33,236 bases of DNA from Chara braunii. Its lineage: Eukaryota; Streptophyta; Charophyceae; Charales; Characeae. The notes under the pieces were generated by a model that was given only the letters and a program-made list of their open reading frames with translations, searched no databases and had not been told where the DNA came from. Each line of letters opens with the position of its first letter. Positions within the stretch are counted from its first letter, which is position 1. This document shows positions 30,698 through 33,236 of the stretch, piece by piece. The translations under genes were made by a program, and so were the position numbers. The stretch spans positions 1-33,236 of the forward strand of contig BFEA01000072.1 of assembly GCA_003427395.1 (NCBI GenBank), read 5' to 3'.

Positions 30698-30749
30698 CTG
30701 CATCTGTCAAGAAATTGCTGCGAGATAGAAACCTGAAATGCCTGTAATT

Positions 30750-30771
30750 GGGGGAGGGGGGGGAGGGGGGG
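30750..30771 (+). repeat. G-rich tract, potential G-quadruplex
   Basis: Three G runs of 5, 8 and 7 are separated by single A residues. The longer runs can each supply two G-tracts, so the stretch could fold as a G-quadruplex on the plus strand. Such runs are also prone to sequencing error. Confidence 0.6.
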
Positions 30772-30887
30772 AACGAAAAAAGCCTCTACTTGACAGATAC
30801 GAACGTTCCAGGTGTCCGTTTGTGGCGGCCTCGCGAAATACTTATACTGGGAACACTTCAATTATCCCAAACATGGGAAAGTACTTG

Positions 30888-31062
30888 AGGACATCATCAA
30901 CGGTAGTCACTACCATTTCTCATGGCCCTGCTGCGCCATGTCTCATTTCTCATGGATATGCCAGACATTCCAGGTTATGGGATCGCCTACCCGTTGTAGT
31001 GTCGCTTTTACAGGACATCATCAACGGTAGTTGCTACAATTTCTCATGGCCCTGCTTCGCCG
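30888..31062. repeat. 124-bp spaced direct duplication
   Basis: aggacatcatcaacggtagt starts at 30,888 and 31,012. Each is followed by ctacaatttctcatgg or a close form, then ccctgct and cgcc. An extra catttctcatgg lies between them near 30,945. It is confined to the second large copy. The plus frame 30,738-31,100 begins at the G-rich tract and has no recognisable product. Confidence 0.8.
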
Positions 31063-31088
31063 GTATCGGAAACTTGCTTTCTGATGCA

Positions 31089-31545
31089 ATGCACAGGTAG
31101 GGGCGATGTGGGTTGACGCTGATGCATACGTAGGCAGTAGTCATCCTGTTTCACAACCCATCTATCAAATCTCAACAACCCAGCCTGCAGTGCGTGGCAG
31201 GAATTACACCTCGAGGAGCGTAGGCTTGTGATGCATAGTTCATTCGATAAAAATGACGAGTTTTCGTTCCCGACACAACTGTTGGGTGTTCCAGTAGACA
31301 GGTCAATGGATGTGGATTCTGCCCACCCATTGGTTTGTAAACTGAAAGATTCCTATGTGCTTCCATTGACTCTCACAATGCACACGAACACAGTGAGAAA
31401 CACCTCAAGAAGCAATCCCTTCAACTTGACCCAAACACGCCAAAACATTAAACGACTAATCCGTGCTTGCAGCTACATTACACAAAGAGTCAAAAGAGTC
31501 ATTGTCGTCTCTGAACATATCGGGATTATCAACTTCCATACCCAA
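31089..31545. repeat. A' module, type 2, second copy
   Basis: Counterpart of 15,736-16,250 (aggtaggggcgatgtggg, gtaggcttgtgatgcatagt, then the 3' half of A from about 31,280). It lacks the roughly 240-bp spacer that the first copy has before C. Confidence 0.8.
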
Positions 31546-31910
31546 TAACACTCCTCAAACACATCTCCGCTAATCAGCAAGGACAGAATCATGTTACCTT
31601 CATAAGTCAAACATCGAGGACAACCAGAAACATACTCGCTGTGCCATGAAGGTCCAATCCTCTATTTTGCATCAGCGCATAAGAGGCAGAGGTGACCCAA
31701 AGAGCCTCCACCCCCTTTAAGTCAATGATGCATGATTTCGCAGAATTCGTATCCAGGAACACCCCCCCTAACAGTAGACAAACATCGCGACCACTGCCAC
31801 TCAGCACAGGCCTGGGCTGGGAGGCAACGCTAGTTATTACGTGGAACTCATCGTGGACTACGTTCATTAGATTTACATCTGGCATTCTCCCTCTGGTTAG
31901 ACATACGAAT
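31546..31910. repeat. C module, type 2, second copy, mosaic
   Basis: The first 115 bases after 31,616 read like the type 1 C modules (gcgcataagaggcagaggtg, ctccacccccttt), while the sequence after about 31,740 (cagaattcgtatccagg, aacaccccccctaac) reads like type 2. The first type 2 copy does not have the type 1-like part. The minus frame 31,607-31,960 (117 codons) covers it but is not kept in the other three copies. Confidence 0.8.
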
Positions 31911-32000
31911 GGCTCTGTTACTTCCTGACATATACCGATGCCTCTGTTACCTCCTGACATACACCGATGCCTCTGTTACCTCCTGACATATACCGATGCC
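31911..32000. repeat. 29-bp minisatellite, three units
   Basis: ctctgttacctcctgacata (or cttcctgac in the first unit) starts at 31,913, 31,942 and 31,971, each ending accgatgc. The paralogous sites at about 4,500, 16,865 and 23,632 have one unit. Confidence 0.9.
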
Positions 32001-32233
32001 TAACCACTCGCTGGCGAAGGACAAGCATTTGGCGGCAACGAAGGCCGCCCTACAATTCAAACAACATCCATATCGATGTCGGAGGAAAAAAGTAGCGCAA
32101 GTGGCTGAAATAACAAACCGGCGCGTCGCACCCTCACAATCCCACTTTAGGCAACAACACGAGGGATCGGTCCGAATAAAAACGGATCCATCTCAGATAC
32201 CAAATTGCCACACATGCGTGTTTTCTCCATACA
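32001..32233. repeat. C-E interval, type 2, second copy
   Basis: Counterpart of 16,895-17,130, including the four-copy block (atcgatgtcggaggaaaaaa, cggcgcgtcgcaccctcaca, actttaggcaacaacacgag). The plus frame 31,996-32,334 (112 codons) continues into the hairpin that follows and so cannot be an old conserved gene. Confidence 0.8.
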
Positions 32234-32332
32234 AGGAAGGCCCTCTTCGCGTAGCTGATGGTTTCGGAAACACCAATGTTCACCAAACCAGTTTGCCAGG
32301 GAAACCATCAGCTACGCGAAGAGGGCCTTCCT
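32234..32332. repeat. Perfect 32-bp inverted repeat with 35-base loop
   Basis: The left arm 32,234-32,265 and right arm 32,301-32,332 are exact reverse complements; key words are ggccctcttcgcg and cgcgaagagggcc. The paralogue (about 17,125-17,160) has a left-arm equivalent with several differences and no right arm. The right arm is therefore an inverted copy inserted into this copy only, and recently, since the arms have not diverged. Confidence 0.95.
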
Positions 32333-32765
32333 AGTACGCAGGGAAAACTCCATTGACCTACACAAACAAACCTTGCGATACATGTCCCCCCCCGATCCCC
32401 GGCAGCCGGAGTCTCCAAACCCCTATGCTCCCGCCTTCAAATCCCAGCAGCATGACTAAGAGACTCGCTCGGCCACTCGCCGCATACACAAAAGGCACGG
32501 ATTTATACTCGTTTCCCAACGCAGGGAGAAAGGAACAGCAGCACCCCTCACACCTGCATGTAGAATCCAAGCGCTGTAATGAATGTTGCAAAGACAATGA
32601 CGCATGCTATATATACGATACCATTTTCAATTTCCTACTCCCAAGGACTCGCTGAGGAACGGCAGGACTGCGATCAGATTCAGTGGCTTTGGTAACAAAG
32701 GCAATGTTGAATCAACGTCGGTCATTTGGGGAAAGAACAGAATCATCATCTCCCAAAATATTTGC
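32333..32765. repeat. E and A'' modules, type 2, second copy
   Basis: Counterpart of 17,195-17,640 (ttcaaatcccagcagcatga, ctaagagactcgctcggcca, gggagaaaggaacagcagca, then ttggtaacaaaggcaatgtt and cggtcatttggggaaagaac). The A similarity stops after its 5' half, as in the first copy. An eight-C run lies near 32,385. Confidence 0.8.
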
Positions 32766-33236
32766 CACGCAGCATATCCCTAATCCAAATTACTTGGGAC
32801 CAAAAATCCAACCCACATGTCGTACAAGTACGAAACAACTGCTGCAATATCTGCTGCAATATGGGTCTTTGTCCCCTTACGATTTGGGTATTTGACCCCC
32901 CTTCCGACCCCAGTTATCATCCGCTGGGCAACCCACATGTCTGTGTCCTAACTCTAAATAAACTAAGTAATAAACGTGAGCACATTTCACATTCCGAAAA
33001 GGTATCCCTCACATGTGTTTTCACCTGCACAGAATGCCCAGTCATTGTATCGGCATTTGACACAACTTTCGATCCAGACGCAGAAACAATGACCGGCCGT
33101 TCTATTCAGGTGAAGACGATAGCCCAACTGAAGGGCATGCAACAGGTCTCAGACAGTGTGAAAAAATTAGAGTGTTTTGAAGTTTATACATCACGGATTT
33201 CTTTCAAGTGTTAGGTTTCTCATCAGCGGATTGCTC
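32766..33236. repeat. Type 2 end segment, second copy, cut by window end
   Basis: 33,097-33,160 matches 17,670-17,735, and 33,160-33,236 matches 18,511-18,588, with 775 bp of the first copy absent between them. 32,770-33,090 is mostly unmatched; it repeats acccacatgtc at 32,811 and 32,930 and tgctgcaatat in tandem at about 32,840. The 162-codon plus frame (32,726-33,214) starts in the A'' repeat, runs through unmatched DNA and ends in the repeat again; I recognise no motif and do not call it. Confidence 0.7.

Noticed and set aside
32726-33214. 162-codon plus-strand frame as a gene
   Set aside because: It begins inside the A'' repeat and ends inside the type 2 end repeat, with no motif; its length is within what AT/GC-balanced DNA gives by chance.
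1-33236. CRISPR array
   Set aside because: The short repeats are tandem units without regular unique spacers, and the DNA is eukaryotic in character.
1-33236. Strong repeat-induced point mutation
   Set aside because: Module copies keep CpG-containing words such as ggcgcgtcgcaccc, and differences are not dominated by C to T changes or extreme AT-richness.
1-33236. Prokaryotic operon, phage or plasmid
   Set aside because: No run of long co-oriented frames, no ribosome-binding-site pattern and no recognisable replication, structural or transfer genes.

Overview
The window looks like nuclear DNA of a eukaryote. In 33 kb I find no convincing protein gene, no rRNA, no intact tRNA, no operon-like gene packing and no bacterial signals. 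What it does hold is ancient duplicated non-coding DNA with typical eukaryotic transposon scars: a hAT-type miniature element with an 8-bp target duplication, a solo-LTR-like insertion with a TATA box, and a small insertion with a 9-bp flanking repeat. G+C is mid-40s percent by eye. Transposon style and GC-rich low-copy patches would suit a fungus, perhaps a basidiomycete, but no gene confirms it.

Layout. The window is a nested (higher-order) repeat. Five recurring modules appear in fixed order, named here B, H, A, C and E. The order B-H-A-C-E occurs as a 'type 1' block (about 620-9,340) and again, more diverged, as a 'type 2' block (about 9,345-18,600). The whole type 1 + type 2 pair then recurs at about 20,120-33,236, shifted 18-19.5 kb for the first two thirds and about 15 kb for the last third. 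The shift drops because the second copy lacks the counterparts of 11,170-13,530 and of the LTR. Positions 1-620 are the tail of a further type 2 block, so the array probably extends to the left. The last 20 bases match an internal point near 18,585, so it probably continues to the right.

On this scaffold sit copy-specific events that can be polarised by comparing paralogues: a hAT-like MITE (2,838-3,311), an LTR-like element (13,672-14,574), a 204-bp insertion (21,115-21,318), a 32-bp perfect inverted duplication (32,234-32,332), a nearly perfect 188-bp tandem duplication (25,315-25,688), and several minisatellites whose copy number differs between paralogous modules (71, 40, 29 and 24 bp).

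Coding. Many open frames of 60-200 codons exist on both strands, but where two paralogous copies can be compared, substitutions fall mostly at amino-acid-changing positions and indels break frame, as expected for non-coding DNA. Two single-copy patches (about 12,867-13,060 + and 15,367-15,699 -) look more protein-like and are listed as doubtful gene fragments. I recognise no gene and give no gene symbols.
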